A stretch of DNA of 64,000 nucleotides from Burkholderia sp. S171. GTDB lineage: Bacteria > Pseudomonadota > Gammaproteobacteria > Burkholderiales > Burkholderiaceae. The translations under genes were made by a program, and so were the position numbers. Each line of letters opens with the position of its first letter. Position 1 is the stretch's first letter. The stretch lies in contig NZ_LMUF01000035.1 of the NCBI RefSeq assembly GCF_009766085.1, positions 96,936-160,935 on the forward strand. The letters are read 5' to 3'. The notes beneath the pieces are model-generated. The model had not been told where the DNA came from, did no database searches, and saw nothing but the letters and a program-made list of their open reading frames with translations. This document shows positions 7,440-16,482 of the stretch, piece by piece.

Positions 7440-9077
7440 ATGTCTAGCATCGGACACGATGTAACCGCGGGCCACGACCATGGCCACGCTCATGATCACG
7501 GTCATGACCACGACGAGCACGCGCACGAACTGCCGTACGGCTGGCGTCGCTGGCTGTTCGCGACGAACCACAAGGACATCGGGACCTTGTACCTGTTGTT
7601 CTCGTTCATCATGTTCCTGTCAGGGGGCGTGATGGCGCTGATGATCCGCGCCGAGCTCTTCGAGCCTGGCCTGCAGATCATGCGTCCCGAGTTCTTCAAC
7701 CAGTTGACCACCATGCACGGCCTGATCATGGTGTTCGGCGCGATCATGCCGGCGTTCGTCGGTTTCGCGAACTGGCAGATTCCGCTGCAGATTGGTGCAT
7801 CGGACATGGCCTTCGCGCGGATGAACAACTTCAGCTTCTGGCTGTTGCCGGTGGCCGCCATCCTGCTGATCACGTCGTTCTTCGTTCCCGGCGGCGCGAC
7901 CGCTGCCGGCTGGACGCTGTACGCGCCGCTCTCCACGCAGATGGGCCCGGGCATGGACTTCGCCATTTTCGCGATCCACTTGATGGGTGCGTCGTCGATC
8001 ATGGGCGGTATCAATATCGTCGTGACCATTCTGAACATGCGCGCGCCCGGCATGACGCTGATGAAGATGCCGATGTTCTGCTGGACCTGGCTGATCACCG
8101 CCTACCTGTTGATTGCCGTGATGCCGGTGCTGGCAGGCGCGATCACCATGGTGCTGTTCGATCGCCACTTCGGCACGTCGTTCTTCAATGCAGCAGGTGG
8201 CGGCGATCCGGTGATGTACCAGCATATCTTCTGGTTCTTCGGGCATCCTGAGGTGTACATCATGATCTTGCCGGCGTTCGGGATTGTGTCGCAGGTGATC
8301 CCGGCGTTCTCGCGCAAGCCTTTGTTCGGCTATAGCTCGATGGTGTACGCCACGTCGTCCATCGCGATTCTCTCGTTCATGGTCTGGGCGCACCACATGT
8401 TCGCCACCGGCATGCCGGTGACGGGGCAGCTCTTCTTCATGTACGCGACCATGCTGATCGCGGTACCGACGGGCGTTAAGGTGTTCAACTGGGTCGCCAC
8501 CATGTGGCGCGGTTCGTTGAGCTTCGAATCACCCATGCTGTTCGCCATCGGCTTCCTGTTCGTGTTCACCATGGGCGGTTTCACGGGGCTGATCCTGTCC
8601 ATGGCGCCGCTTGATATCCAGATGCACGGGACTTATTACGTGGTGGCGCACTTCCACTACGTGCTGGTCGCGGGGTCGCTGTTCGCGCTCTTCTCCGGGT
8701 GGTATTACTGGGCACCGAAGTGGACCGGCTGGATGTACAACGAGACGCGCGGCAAGATCCACTTCTGGGCGTCGATGATTTTCTTCAACATCACCTTCTT
8801 CCCGATGCACTTCCTGGGCCTCGCCGGCATGCCGCGTCGTTATGCGGATTACCCGGCGCAGTTCACGGACTTCAACCAGATTGCGACAATTGGCGCGTTT
8901 GGTTTCGGTCTGGCGCAGGTGTACTTCCTGTTCGCAGTGGCGTTGCCGACGTATCGCGGCGGTGGTGATCTGGAGAAAGCCGGCGACAAGCCGTGGGACG
9001 GCGCCGAAGGTCTGGAATGGACCGTGCCGAGCCCGGCTCCGTTCCACACGTTCGAGCAGCCGCCGCACGTCGAATGA
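7440..9077 (+). CDS. coxA: Cytochrome c oxidase subunit I
   Basis: The catalytic subunit (545 residues, twelve predicted membrane helices) that reduces oxygen to water at the haem a3-CuB site and pumps protons. Typical segments are present: TMHGLIMVFGAIMP (low-spin haem His), FFGHPEVYIMILPAFG (CuB His and cross-linked Tyr), WAHHMFATG, and the pair HGTYYVVAHFHYVL. The first 30 residues carry about ten histidines alternating with Asp and Gly, a possible metal-binding tail. AGGAGATTGTC precedes the ATG. Confidence 0.98.
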   Translation: MSSIGHDVTAGHDHGHAHDHGHDHDEHAHELPYGWRRWLFATNHKDIGTLYLLFSFIMFLSGGVMALMIRAELFEPGLQIMRPEFFNQLTTMHGLIMVFGAIMPAFVGFANWQIPLQIGASDMAFARMNNFSFWLLPVAAILLITSFFVPGGATAAGWTLYAPLSTQMGPGMDFAIFAIHLMGASSIMGGINIVVTILNMRAPGMTLMKMPMFCWTWLITAYLLIAVMPVLAGAITMVLFDRHFGTSFFNAAGGGDPVMYQHIFWFFGHPEVYIMILPAFGIVSQVIPAFSRKPLFGYSSMVYATSSIAILSFMVWAHHMFATGMPVTGQLFFMYATMLIAVPTGVKVFNWVATMWRGSLSFESPMLFAIGFLFVFTMGGFTGLILSMAPLDIQMHGTYYVVAHFHYVLVAGSLFALFSGWYYWAPKWTGWMYNETRGKIHFWASMIFFNITFFPMHFLGLAGMPRRYADYPAQFTDFNQIATIGAFGFGLAQVYFLFAVALPTYRGGGDLEKAGDKPWDGAEGLEWTVPSPAPFHTFEQPPHVE

Positions 9078-9193
9078 AATACTGGCAGCGTGTCCCGTTG
9101 CGTTGATACTGAATCAAACGTGGCAATACGGGACGCGCGCCGCGCAGCACAATGACAGCGAAGCGAATGACTAGCGGAATAAAGCCTGAACGG

Positions 9194-9334
9194 ATGAACC
9201 GGAATTCACAGAAGCAACGCACGCCGGCGCAAGTTCGCGCTGGCAACAAGCGGCTTGGCCTGATCCTGCTGGCGGTAGCGGCGGTGTTTTTCCTGGCGGT
9301 TGTCGTCGATCAGTACGTGCGATCGAGAGGCTAG
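9194..9334 (+). CDS. Cytochrome oxidase small assembly protein
   Basis: A 46-residue protein with a basic N-terminus (NRNSQKQRTP) and one membrane helix (LGLILLAVAAVFFLAVVV). Short proteins of this shape lie between coxA and ctaG in betaproteobacteria and are annotated as small oxidase assembly factors. I prefer ATG 9194 for length; in-frame ATGs at 9152 and 9167 are possible, and none has a strong ribosome binding site. ctaG starts 5 bp after its stop. Confidence 0.75.
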   Translation: MNRNSQKQRTPAQVRAGNKRLGLILLAVAAVFFLAVVVDQYVRSRG

Positions 9335-9339
9335 GAAAG

Positions 9340-9912
9340 GTGTCGACGCCCGATGAGATCAAGGAAGATCGCGCGTTCAACCGCTCGATGATGGTCAAGC
9401 TGATTGTGGTGGCGGCAGCCATGTTCGGTTTTGGTTTTGCGCTCGTGCCCATGTATCGCGCAATTTGCTCGATTACCGGCATCAACAACCTCGTGCAGCG
9501 CGACGTGGGCGCACGGGAAGCGAAGAATACGCAGGTCGACACGAGCCGCAAGATTTCCATCGAATTCGATGCAAACGCGCGCGGCCCGTTGCAGTTCAAG
9601 CCGGAACAGAACACGCTGGACGTTCATCCGGGTGAAGTGATGACGGTGATGTACGAGGTGACCAACCAGCAAGCCCGCACGGTTCAGGCGCAAGCCATTC
9701 CGAGCTACGCGCCCATGCAGGCCACCGAGTACTTCAAGAAGATAGAGTGCTTTTGCTTCACGCAGCAGACGTTGAAACCGAACGAGACCCGGCGCATGCC
9801 TGTGGTGTTCGTGGTGGATCCGAAGTTGCCCAAGGATGTAAAAACGATCACGTTGTCGTACACGTTCTTTGAATTGACCGCGCCTGAGTCGGTGTCGCGA
9901 AGCGGTACTTAG
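9340..9912 (+). CDS. ctaG: Cytochrome c oxidase assembly protein CtaG (Cox11)
   Basis: A 190-residue membrane-anchored copper chaperone that delivers copper to the CuB site of subunit I. After one N-terminal helix (LIVVAAAMFGFGFALVPMY) come the conserved YRAICSITGI cysteine and the copper-binding ECFCFTQQTL motif, then the immunoglobulin-like beta domain ending ITLSYTFFEL. The start is GTG 9340 with GAGAGG 9 nt upstream. It sits inside the cox block, as expected. Confidence 0.95.
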   Translation: MSTPDEIKEDRAFNRSMMVKLIVVAAAMFGFGFALVPMYRAICSITGINNLVQRDVGAREAKNTQVDTSRKISIEFDANARGPLQFKPEQNTLDVHPGEVMTVMYEVTNQQARTVQAQAIPSYAPMQATEYFKKIECFCFTQQTLKPNETRRMPVVFVVDPKLPKDVKTITLSYTFFELTAPESVSRSGT

Positions 9913-9981
9913 TCACGGCGCTTCCGGCAGACACGCGCGGCGAGGTAGTAGATAAGCCGCGGCAAGCGGCGGAGACGTGAG

Positions 9982-10188
9982 ATGGTTGAAACACAAAAGC
10001 CGGCGCCGAAGAACAGTTTTCTCCGGTTGCTGAAGGCGGTTTTCTGGTCGTTCTTCGGCGTGCGCCGTCGCAGTGACCTGGAAAGCGATGCTTCGCTGAA
10101 CCCGCTGCATTTGATCGCGGCCGGGGTGATCGGGGCGGCGCTGTTTATAGTCGTGTTGCTGGTGGTGGTGCGGGCGGTGGTGAAATAA
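9982..10188 (+). CDS. DUF2970 domain small membrane protein
   Basis: 68 residues with the DUF2970 pattern: NSFLRLLKAVFWSFFGVRRRSD, a short linker, and one C-terminal helix (HLIAAGVIGAALFIVVLLVVV). Proteins of this family are found in cytochrome oxidase clusters of beta- and gammaproteobacteria; the function is unknown but linked by position to oxidase assembly. It lies between ctaG and coxC in the same orientation. Confidence 0.85.
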   Translation: MVETQKPAPKNSFLRLLKAVFWSFFGVRRRSDLESDASLNPLHLIAAGVIGAALFIVVLLVVVRAVVK

Positions 10189-10273
10189 CGTCAGTGGCGT
10201 TGCTGCAGATTGATCGAGCGGCGGCAGTGGCAGCAAAAAATTCAAGCAACTGGATCGAAGTGGAGAATCAATA

Positions 10274-11131
10274 ATGAGCGGTCAAAACGAAAGCCCATAC
10301 TATTTCGTCCCGCAGCCGTCGAGACATCCGATCATGGCCGCCACCGGCCTGCTGATCTCGATGGCTTCGCTGGCGTCGTGGGTCAATGGTGAATCTTGGG
10401 CGCCGATCACGTTTGTCGTCGGCCTGCTTTGGCTGCTGTACACACTGTGGCACTGGTTCGGCGACTCCATCGGAGAATCCGAAGGCGGGATGTACGGCAA
10501 GAACGTAGATCTGTCGTACCGGTGGAGCATGAGCTGGTTCATCTTCTCCGAAGTGATGTTCTTCGCCGCATTCTTCGGTGCGCTGTTCTACGCGCGCCAG
10601 ATCGCGTTGCATGAATTGGGCAGCCTCGATTACAAGCTGATCTGGCCGGACTTCACCGCCGTATGGCCGAACAACGGTCCTGCCGCGCTGGTCTCGCATT
10701 TCCGCTCCATGACGCCGTGGCCGCTGCCGACGATCAACACCGCGCTGCTGCTGAGTTCAGGCGCCACGCTGACGGTCGCTCACCATGCGCTGCGCGAGAA
10801 TCATCGGAACAAAACGATCATCTGGCTGGGCGCGACCGTGCTGCTCGGTCTGTGTTTCTTGTTTTGCCAAGGCTACGAATATTTTCACGCGTACAACGAG
10901 CTGAACCTGACGCTGGCTTCTGGCGTGTACGGTTCCACGTTCTTCTTGCTGACGGGTTTTCACGGTTTCCACGTGTTCCTCGGTGGCACGATGCTCACCG
11001 TCGTTCTGGTACGTGTGATTCGCGGGCACTTCACGGCGGAGCATCACTTCGCGTTTGAAGGGGCCGCGTGGTACTGGCACTTCGTGGACGTGGTGTGGCT
11101 TGGACTGTACGTGGTCGTCTACTGGCTGTAA
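10274..11131 (+). CDS. coxC: Cytochrome c oxidase subunit III
   Basis: A 285-residue integral membrane subunit with seven predicted helices, which stabilises subunit I and its proton uptake. Typical segments are YYFVPQPSRHPIMAA at the start, FSEVMFFAAFFGALFYAR in the second helix region, GFHGFHVFLGGTML and the terminal WHFVDVVWLGLYVVVYWL. The ATG is preceded by a GTGGAGAATCAATA binding site. Last structural subunit of the block; the next gene is on the opposite strand. Confidence 0.97.
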   Translation: MSGQNESPYYFVPQPSRHPIMAATGLLISMASLASWVNGESWAPITFVVGLLWLLYTLWHWFGDSIGESEGGMYGKNVDLSYRWSMSWFIFSEVMFFAAFFGALFYARQIALHELGSLDYKLIWPDFTAVWPNNGPAALVSHFRSMTPWPLPTINTALLLSSGATLTVAHHALRENHRNKTIIWLGATVLLGLCFLFCQGYEYFHAYNELNLTLASGVYGSTFFLLTGFHGFHVFLGGTMLTVVLVRVIRGHFTAEHHFAFEGAAWYWHFVDVVWLGLYVVVYWL

Positions 11132-11448
11132 CTATTCGGATAGCGTCCGGTCTGGCAGGACGGTCTGAATTGGATTGAAACGAAGTGGATTGAAAAAGAA
11201 GCAGATTGGCCGGAAGTCGATTGAAAAAGATGCTTTGCAAAGCGCCGCCTCGACATGACTCGGGCGGCGTTTTGCTTTTGAATCCGGCTTGGCGGAATGT
11301 TGAGGAACAAATTTCCTGCGCGGTTTTGTCGCAGCGCTGAGTGCGCGTTGGGTGCGCCTTGAGCGCAGCGGCCCGCTAGTATTCAGCGATCCCGGGCGAA
11401 CCTTCGCGCTGCCGGAAGGCCCAACCCATGCGTAACTCAAGACATGGC
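11132..11448. other. Convergent intergenic region after coxC
   Basis: About 320 bp with no supportable gene. It contains three short degenerate repeats of a GATTGAAA-type unit (11171-11230) and the terminator at 11243-11280. The remainder shows nothing I recognise. Confidence 0.6.
11243..11280 (+). terminator. Rho-independent terminator of coxC
   Basis: Inverted repeat CGCCGCC (11243-11249) and GGCGGCG (11263-11269) followed by TTTTGCTTTT. It also reads fairly well in reverse and may serve both convergent transcripts. Confidence 0.75.
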
Positions 11449-11658
11449 TCAGCGTCCGAGCGGAATTCCGGTGGACTGAATCCAGCCCATCCAGTGCGCG
11501 AACAGGATGAAGAGGAACAGCGAGATCGACAGCCCGACCCGCATGGCAAGTGACCACACCATTCGCTTGGTCTTGCCCTTGTCGGTCATCATGAAGTACA
11601 GCGCCGAACCCAGGCTCGCGATGATGAGAATGAATGCAATGGCAACGAATATGTGCAT
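11449..11658 (-). CDS. Twin transmembrane protein (DUF2909 family)
   Basis: A 69-residue protein made of two membrane helices (IFVAIAFILIIASLGSALYF and LSISLFLFILFAHWM) joined by a short basic loop (TDKGKTKRM). This matches the DUF2909 twin transmembrane family usually found near coxC and surf1. The function is unknown. It is transcribed against the cox genes and diverges from SURF1, 99 bp away. Confidence 0.85.
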   Translation of the reverse strand: MHIFVAIAFILIIASLGSALYFMMTDKGKTKRMVWSLAMRVGLSISLFLFILFAHWMGWIQSTGIPLGR

Positions 11659-11757
11659 GAAAACAGCCAGTTGGCCTAAGAAGTTCGATGCTTCGATTAT
11701 CGCACCGCAGGTAACATGCCGCGTGGGCGTTCAGGTTTTCATCGGTGGAAACGCGGT

Positions 11758-12513
11758 ATGAAAATCCGTTTCTGGCCAGCGCTGATCATCCTGATTGTCA
11801 TGGCGGTTACCGTGCGGCTGGGCTTCTGGCAACGCGACCGCGCGCATCAGAAAGAGGCGTTGAACGCGCAGATTGTTGCGTTTGAAAACGCGCCCGTGCA
11901 ACGCGTGGGCGCGACGCCGATTGCGCTGAAGGACATCAATTTTCATCGCGTGCTGGCGCGTGGCACGTTCATGCCTCATCAGGTCGTTTATCTCGACAAC
12001 CGGCCCTATAACGACCAGCCAGGGTTTTACGTCGTGATGCCGCTCAAGCTCGATGGCGGCGGGGTCGTGCTGGTGAACCGCGGATGGCTGCCGCGGAATC
12101 TGGCGGATCGCACAGGCATTGAGCCGTATGACACACCGTCAGGCGTTGTCGAGATTGAAGGCGTTGCCCGGGCGAATGCGTCGCAGGCTTTCGAACTTGG
12201 ACATGGCGGCTCCGCGGCGCAGCAAAAGATTCGGCAGAATCTCGATGTCGCTGCGTACGCCGCCGAAACGGGTTTGCCGCTGCAACCGTTCGTGATCCAG
12301 CAATTGAACAACAGCGGTGACAAGCTGGTGCGCGACTGGCCGGCGCCGACCATGGGCGTGGATACCAACTACGGCTATATGCTGCAGTGGTGGGGCATGG
12401 CGCTCGCCGCGCTCGGGTTCGGGCTATACGCGGCGCGGCGCGCGGCGAAGAACGAAGGGAAGAAGGACGGCGACGGGCGGAGCGCACCGGAAACGCTGGA
12501 TGGGAAGGTTTGA
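11758..12513 (+). CDS. SURF1 family protein
   Basis: A 251-residue assembly factor for cytochrome oxidase, linked to haem a insertion. Two membrane helices flank a periplasmic domain: the first at residues 5-20 (WPALIILIVMAVTVRLGFWQ), the last near the C-terminus (WWGMALAALGFGLY). Conserved segments include DNRPYNDQPGFYVV and VLVNRGWLPR. I choose ATG 11758 since the family begins just before the first helix; an ATG at 11716 is also in frame. Confidence 0.92.
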   Translation: MKIRFWPALIILIVMAVTVRLGFWQRDRAHQKEALNAQIVAFENAPVQRVGATPIALKDINFHRVLARGTFMPHQVVYLDNRPYNDQPGFYVVMPLKLDGGGVVLVNRGWLPRNLADRTGIEPYDTPSGVVEIEGVARANASQAFELGHGGSAAQQKIRQNLDVAAYAAETGLPLQPFVIQQLNNSGDKLVRDWPAPTMGVDTNYGYMLQWWGMALAALGFGLYAARRAAKNEGKKDGDGRSAPETLDGKV

Positions 12514-12714
12514 TCCAATACGCTTGAGCGCGACGGGTCGGGCCAGTGAAGGGCGACCGTGTGTTCACGTCGGGCGGCCTCAACCGGAAGGAACGGGCTA
12601 GCCAAACACCGGGCCCGGCCAGCGGCCACGAAGCAGGCACCTTGAGCTTGAATGATCGCATCGCGCGAAATGAACTACGCGATGCCGCAAACGAATAGAG
12701 GCAACATTTTGTCC

Positions 12715-13371
12715 ATGCAAACTCCCCGACCGTCCGCGTCCGCCGTTCACAAGGCGCGTGCCCAGCAGCAGGAACGCAAGCCCGGTTCATGGAACAAGGG
12801 GCGCTGGATGCTGATCCTGCTCGCGGCGGTGTGCGCCGCGCCGGTCCTCGCGTCCTACTTTATGTACTACGTGGTCAAGCCGACCGGTGGAACCACGAGC
12901 TATGGTGCGTTGGTCGAGCCGCAACGCCCGATTCCGGACCAACTTGTCGTCAAAGACGAGCAAGGCAAACCCATGCCGCTCACCGCCCTAAGCGGCAAAT
13001 GGCTGATGATCACGGTCAACGGCAGCGACTGCAACGAGCAATGCGTCACACGCCTGTTCTTCATGCGGCAGGTGCGTGTGTTGCAAGGTGCGGAACGCGA
13101 TCGCGTGGTCAACGTCTGGCTTCGTACCGATGACAAACCGGTGTCGAGCGTGATCCGCGCGGCTTATCCGCAGCCGGACACCCGCATGCTGGTCGCCGAC
13201 CCCAAGGTGGTGGCGGCGTGGCTGCCGCCGGGCGCGGATTCGCAACTCACCGATCACATCTTTCTGGTCGATCCCAATGGCAATCTCATGATGCGGTTCC
13301 CGAAGAATCCGGCGCCGGAGAAGATCAAGGCGGATCTGGCGAAGCTGCTGAAATGGTCGCGGATCGGTTGA
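12715..13371 (+). CDS. Membrane-anchored thioredoxin-like protein in the cox block
   Basis: About 218 residues: a basic N-terminus, one membrane helix (MLILLAAVCAAPVLASYFMYYV) and a periplasmic domain with SGKWLMITVNGSDCNEQC, which looks like the start of a thioredoxin/SCO fold with a CxxxC pair. The tail (HIFLVDPNGNLMMRFP) fits that fold too. Its position between surf1 and ctaA suggests copper or thiol handling for the oxidase; this is inference. The start is unclear: TTG 12709, ATG 12715 and ATG 12652 are all in frame. Confidence 0.78.
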   Translation: MQTPRPSASAVHKARAQQQERKPGSWNKGRWMLILLAAVCAAPVLASYFMYYVVKPTGGTTSYGALVEPQRPIPDQLVVKDEQGKPMPLTALSGKWLMITVNGSDCNEQCVTRLFFMRQVRVLQGAERDRVVNVWLRTDDKPVSSVIRAAYPQPDTRMLVADPKVVAAWLPPGADSQLTDHIFLVDPNGNLMMRFPKNPAPEKIKADLAKLLKWSRIG

Positions 13372-13395
13372 AGACGAGTTGAGGACAGTACGCGC

Positions 13396-14541
13396 ATGAC
13401 TTACGTTTTACAGCTCGGGTTGATCGGCATCTGCATTGCGTTGTTGCCGCTTTCATATGTGTGGGTGAAAGCCGACGACAACAAATTCCGCAAGCTCGTC
13501 TGGCTAACCACGTTCCTGACGCTCGACCTCGTGATGTTCGGTGGTTTTACGCGTTTGACCGATTCGGGTCTCGGTTGTCCCGATTGGCCGGGTTGCTACG
13601 GCACGTCATCGCCGTTCATTGCGCACGCAGCCATTGCCGCCGCCAACCAGGCGATGCCGACGGGGCCTGTGAGTATCGGCAAAGCGTGGATCGAAATGAT
13701 CCACCGTTATTTCGCCATGGCGATCGGCGTGTTGATCATCGCGCAGGTTCTGATTGCCTGGACGGCGCGGTTCAAGCGTCGGCCGCTGCACGTGTCGCCC
13801 TGGTGGCCGACCGGGATCCTGATGCTGATCGTGGTGCAGGGCGCGTTTGGCGCCTGGACGGTCACCATGAAGCTGCAGCCGGTGATTGTGACCACGCATC
13901 TGTTGCTCGGGCTGGCGTTGCTCGGCTCGCTCGGCTGGCTGGCCGCGCGCCAGACGCCAATTCCGGCTATCGATCCCGCCGCCGCCCGCTGGCTGCCCGC
14001 GGCGCTCGTCGGATTGTTGCTGCTGGTGGTTCAGATCGCGCTGGGCGGCTGGGTCAGCACCAATTACGCGGTGCTCGCCTGCACGGACTTCCCGCTGTGC
14101 AACGGCGCCTGGATTCCGCCGATGAACTTCGAACACGGCTTCCACCTGTGGCGTGCACTCGGCATGACCGGCGACGGCGATGTCATCTCGCAAGACGCGC
14201 TCGTCGCGATCCACTGGACCCACAGGACCTTTGCGATTGTCGTCGTGCTATACACGTTATGGCTTGCAGCGAAACTGCGGCGATTTGAGTCGTTGAGAAA
14301 ACCCGCCAACGGCATCATGATCGTGATCGTCGTGCAGTTCCTGACGGGATTGTCGAACATCCTGCTGCAGTGGCCGCTGCCCATCGCCGTGGCCCACAAC
14401 GGCGGGGCCGCCATCCTTTTGCTGTTGCTCGTTATGGTAAACTTTCGAATCTCTTCCAGCCGTCCCGGCCACGTTGTGGGGTCGTCTGCCACCGCCCCGC
14501 GCGACGCCGTTCCCGCATCACTCCCGCGCCAAGCTCCGTGA
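13396..14541 (+). CDS. ctaA: Haem A synthase (Cox15)
   Basis: A 381-residue membrane enzyme that oxidises the haem O methyl group to a formyl group, giving haem A for the aa3 oxidase. Conserved pieces are TRLTDSGLGCPDWPGCYG, EMIHRYFA, VVQGAFGAWTVTMKL, WVSTNYAVLACTDFPLC and IHWTHRTFA, carrying the haem-ligand histidines and the cysteine pair. About eight helices are predicted. ctaB follows 6 bp after its stop. Confidence 0.96.
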   Translation: MTYVLQLGLIGICIALLPLSYVWVKADDNKFRKLVWLTTFLTLDLVMFGGFTRLTDSGLGCPDWPGCYGTSSPFIAHAAIAAANQAMPTGPVSIGKAWIEMIHRYFAMAIGVLIIAQVLIAWTARFKRRPLHVSPWWPTGILMLIVVQGAFGAWTVTMKLQPVIVTTHLLLGLALLGSLGWLAARQTPIPAIDPAAARWLPAALVGLLLLVVQIALGGWVSTNYAVLACTDFPLCNGAWIPPMNFEHGFHLWRALGMTGDGDVISQDALVAIHWTHRTFAIVVVLYTLWLAAKLRRFESLRKPANGIMIVIVVQFLTGLSNILLQWPLPIAVAHNGGAAILLLLLVMVNFRISSSRPGHVVGSSATAPRDAVPASLPRQAP

Positions 14542-14547
14542 GTTTCT

Positions 14548-15453
14548 ATGGACAGCACGACACTGATTTCCCCTTCCGGTAACCGCCTCTCGCAATACAT
14601 CGCGTTGACCAAACCGCGCGTGACGCAACTCGCGGTTTTCTGCGCGGTCATCGGCATGTTCCTGGCCACGCCGGGCATGGTGCCGTGGACGGTGCTGATC
14701 GGCGGAACGGTTGGCATCTGGCTGCTCGCCGGGGCCGCGTTCGCCATCAACTGCCTGATGGAACAAAAGATCGATGCAATGATGCGCCGCACCGCGTGGC
14801 GTCCGTCCGCACGCGGCGAGATCACGCCCGCGCAGATCCTGCTGTTTTCAGCGGTGCTCGGCGGTGCAGGCATGTGGACGCTCTACACGTTCACGAATGC
14901 GCTGACCATGTGGCTGACAATCGCGACGTTCGTCGGCTATGCGGTGATTTATACGTGCTTGCTGAAACCCGCGACGCCCCAAAACATTGTGATCGGCGGC
15001 GCGTCGGGCGCCATGCCGCCGGCGCTTGGCTGGGCAGCCGTCACGGGCCATGTACCCGGCGACGCGTGGATTCTTGTCCTGATCATCTTCGTATGGACAC
15101 CGCCGCACTTTTGGGCGCTGGCGTTGTACAGGCGGAAAGATTACGAGAACGCCGGCTTGCCGATGCTCCCGAACACGCACGGCGAAAAATACACGCGCCT
15201 GCACATCCTGTTGTACACGGTGATTCTGTTTGCCGTGACCATGATGCCGTTTATCTCCGGCATGAGTGGTGTGCTTTATCTCGCGTCGGCCGTTGTGCTC
15301 GGCGGCGTTTTCCTTGGTTATGCGTGGAAGATTTATCGTGAATATTCAGATGACCTGGCGCGCAAGACCTTTCGGTTCTCCATCGTGTATTTGTCGCTGC
15401 TGTTCGGCGCGCTGCTCGTGGATCATTACGTGCGGACGGTGATCGGTTTATGA
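14548..15453 (+). CDS. ctaB: Protohaem IX farnesyltransferase (haem O synthase)
   Basis: A 301-residue UbiA-family membrane prenyltransferase that adds farnesyl to haem B, yielding haem O, the substrate of CtaA. The Mg-prenyl-diphosphate motif NCLMEQKIDAMMRRTAWRP and second loop YRRKDYENAGLPMLP are intact, along with IGGASGAMPPALGW. Its stop overlaps the SCO start (ATGA), so haem and copper steps are translationally linked. Confidence 0.97.
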   Translation: MDSTTLISPSGNRLSQYIALTKPRVTQLAVFCAVIGMFLATPGMVPWTVLIGGTVGIWLLAGAAFAINCLMEQKIDAMMRRTAWRPSARGEITPAQILLFSAVLGGAGMWTLYTFTNALTMWLTIATFVGYAVIYTCLLKPATPQNIVIGGASGAMPPALGWAAVTGHVPGDAWILVLIIFVWTPPHFWALALYRRKDYENAGLPMLPNTHGEKYTRLHILLYTVILFAVTMMPFISGMSGVLYLASAVVLGGVFLGYAWKIYREYSDDLARKTFRFSIVYLSLLFGALLVDHYVRTVIGL

Positions 15454-16049
15454 AGTTTTCAGTTCGGAGAATCGCTGTCGGTTTGGGACTCGTTTTAGCG
15501 GCCGCGCTGCTCGCAGGATGCGATAGCAAACCCGCGTTCACGAATCTCGACATCACGGGCAATACGCAGTTTGGCAGCGATTTTTCGTTGCCCGATACCA
15601 GCGGCAAACCGCGCACGCTCGGTGACTTCAAAGGCAAGGCCGTCGTGCTGTTCTTCGGCTATACACATTGCCCGGACGTTTGCCCGACCACGCTCGCTGA
15701 ACTTTCGCAGGCCCTCCAAAAACTCGGCGATGACGGCAAGCGCGTTCAGGTGCTGATGGTCACCGTCGATCCCGCGCGCGACACAGCGCCGTTGCTAGGT
15801 GAATATGTATCGGCGTTCAGCCCGACGTTCATCGGTTTGCGCCCCGCTGATACGGCCGAACTCGTCAAGATCACGAAAGATTTTCGCGTGTATTACGCGC
15901 AGGTTCCCGGCAAGACGGCCGGCGAATACACCATGGATCACACGGCCGCGAGCTATGTCTTCGACCCCCAAGGTAAGCTCAGGTTGTTCGCACGCGACGG
16001 GCAGGGCGTGGATACGTGGGTACACGATCTGAAGCTGTTGCTCGATTAA
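15450..16049 (+). CDS. SCO1/SenC family copper chaperone lipoprotein
   Basis: A 199-residue periplasmic protein that supports CuA site assembly in CoxB. A lipobox (LLAGC) ends the signal peptide near residue 25. The copper-binding motif CPDVCP near residue 74 and the distal His in YTMDHTAASYVFD complete the SCO copper site. Last gene of the cox block; a strong terminator follows 26 bp after the stop. Confidence 0.95.
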   Translation: MKFSVRRIAVGLGLVLAAALLAGCDSKPAFTNLDITGNTQFGSDFSLPDTSGKPRTLGDFKGKAVVLFFGYTHCPDVCPTTLAELSQALQKLGDDGKRVQVLMVTVDPARDTAPLLGEYVSAFSPTFIGLRPADTAELVKITKDFRVYYAQVPGKTAGEYTMDHTAASYVFDPQGKLRLFARDGQGVDTWVHDLKLLLD

Positions 16050-16075
16050 GCGGGCGCTTGGTGATCAGTAACACG

Positions 16076-16112
16076 AAGGCCGTTTCAACTCACGTTGAAA
16101 CGGCCTTTTTCA
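16076..16112 (+). terminator. Terminator of the cox/sco transcript
   Basis: A near-perfect hairpin: AAGGCCGTTTCAAC, loop TCAC, GTTGAAACGGCCTT, then TTTC. The long stem and T-run make it a strong intrinsic terminator just before the convergent YciI gene. Confidence 0.9.
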
Positions 16113-16123
16113 TGGCTGACCGC

Positions 16124-16414
16124 TCACGGCGATTGCGGCAAATTCAGTCCCGGTGCGAGTCGCGTGGCGTTGAACTCGATAATGTCGTAGTGCACGAGCC
16201 GCTGCTGCGAGAACGGGTCTTCCGCAATGATCGCGTCAAGCCGGTCACGTTCCATGGCCGCTGCCAGAATCACGCCGCCGTCGCGCGGTACTTTAGGCCC
16301 CGCCATAATAAACGCGCCTGCGTCGAACTGCCGTGCGAGATAGAGGCGATGGGCGTCGAGCGCGTCGTCGATTTCAGCGAGCGCGCCGGTGTAGCGTAGA
16401 TGGATGACGTACAT
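16124..16414 (-). CDS. YciI family protein
   Basis: A 96-residue ferredoxin-like fold protein of the YciI family. Hallmarks are MYVIHLRYTG at the start, the DAHRLYLARQFDAG helix and DPFSQQRLVHYDIIEF. The biochemical role of the family is mostly unknown; some members are dehydrochlorinase-like or regulatory. The start is ATG 16414, where family similarity begins; an upstream in-frame ATG (16519) is unlikely. Confidence 0.85.
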   Translation of the reverse strand: MYVIHLRYTGALAEIDDALDAHRLYLARQFDAGAFIMAGPKVPRDGGVILAAAMERDRLDAIIAEDPFSQQRLVHYDIIEFNATRLAPGLNLPQSP

Positions 16415-16482
16415 GGGCGATTTCAACCGATGAAGAACGGGCCTCAATATTAAGCCCACGCAGTAGCCATTGTGCGCAGGCT

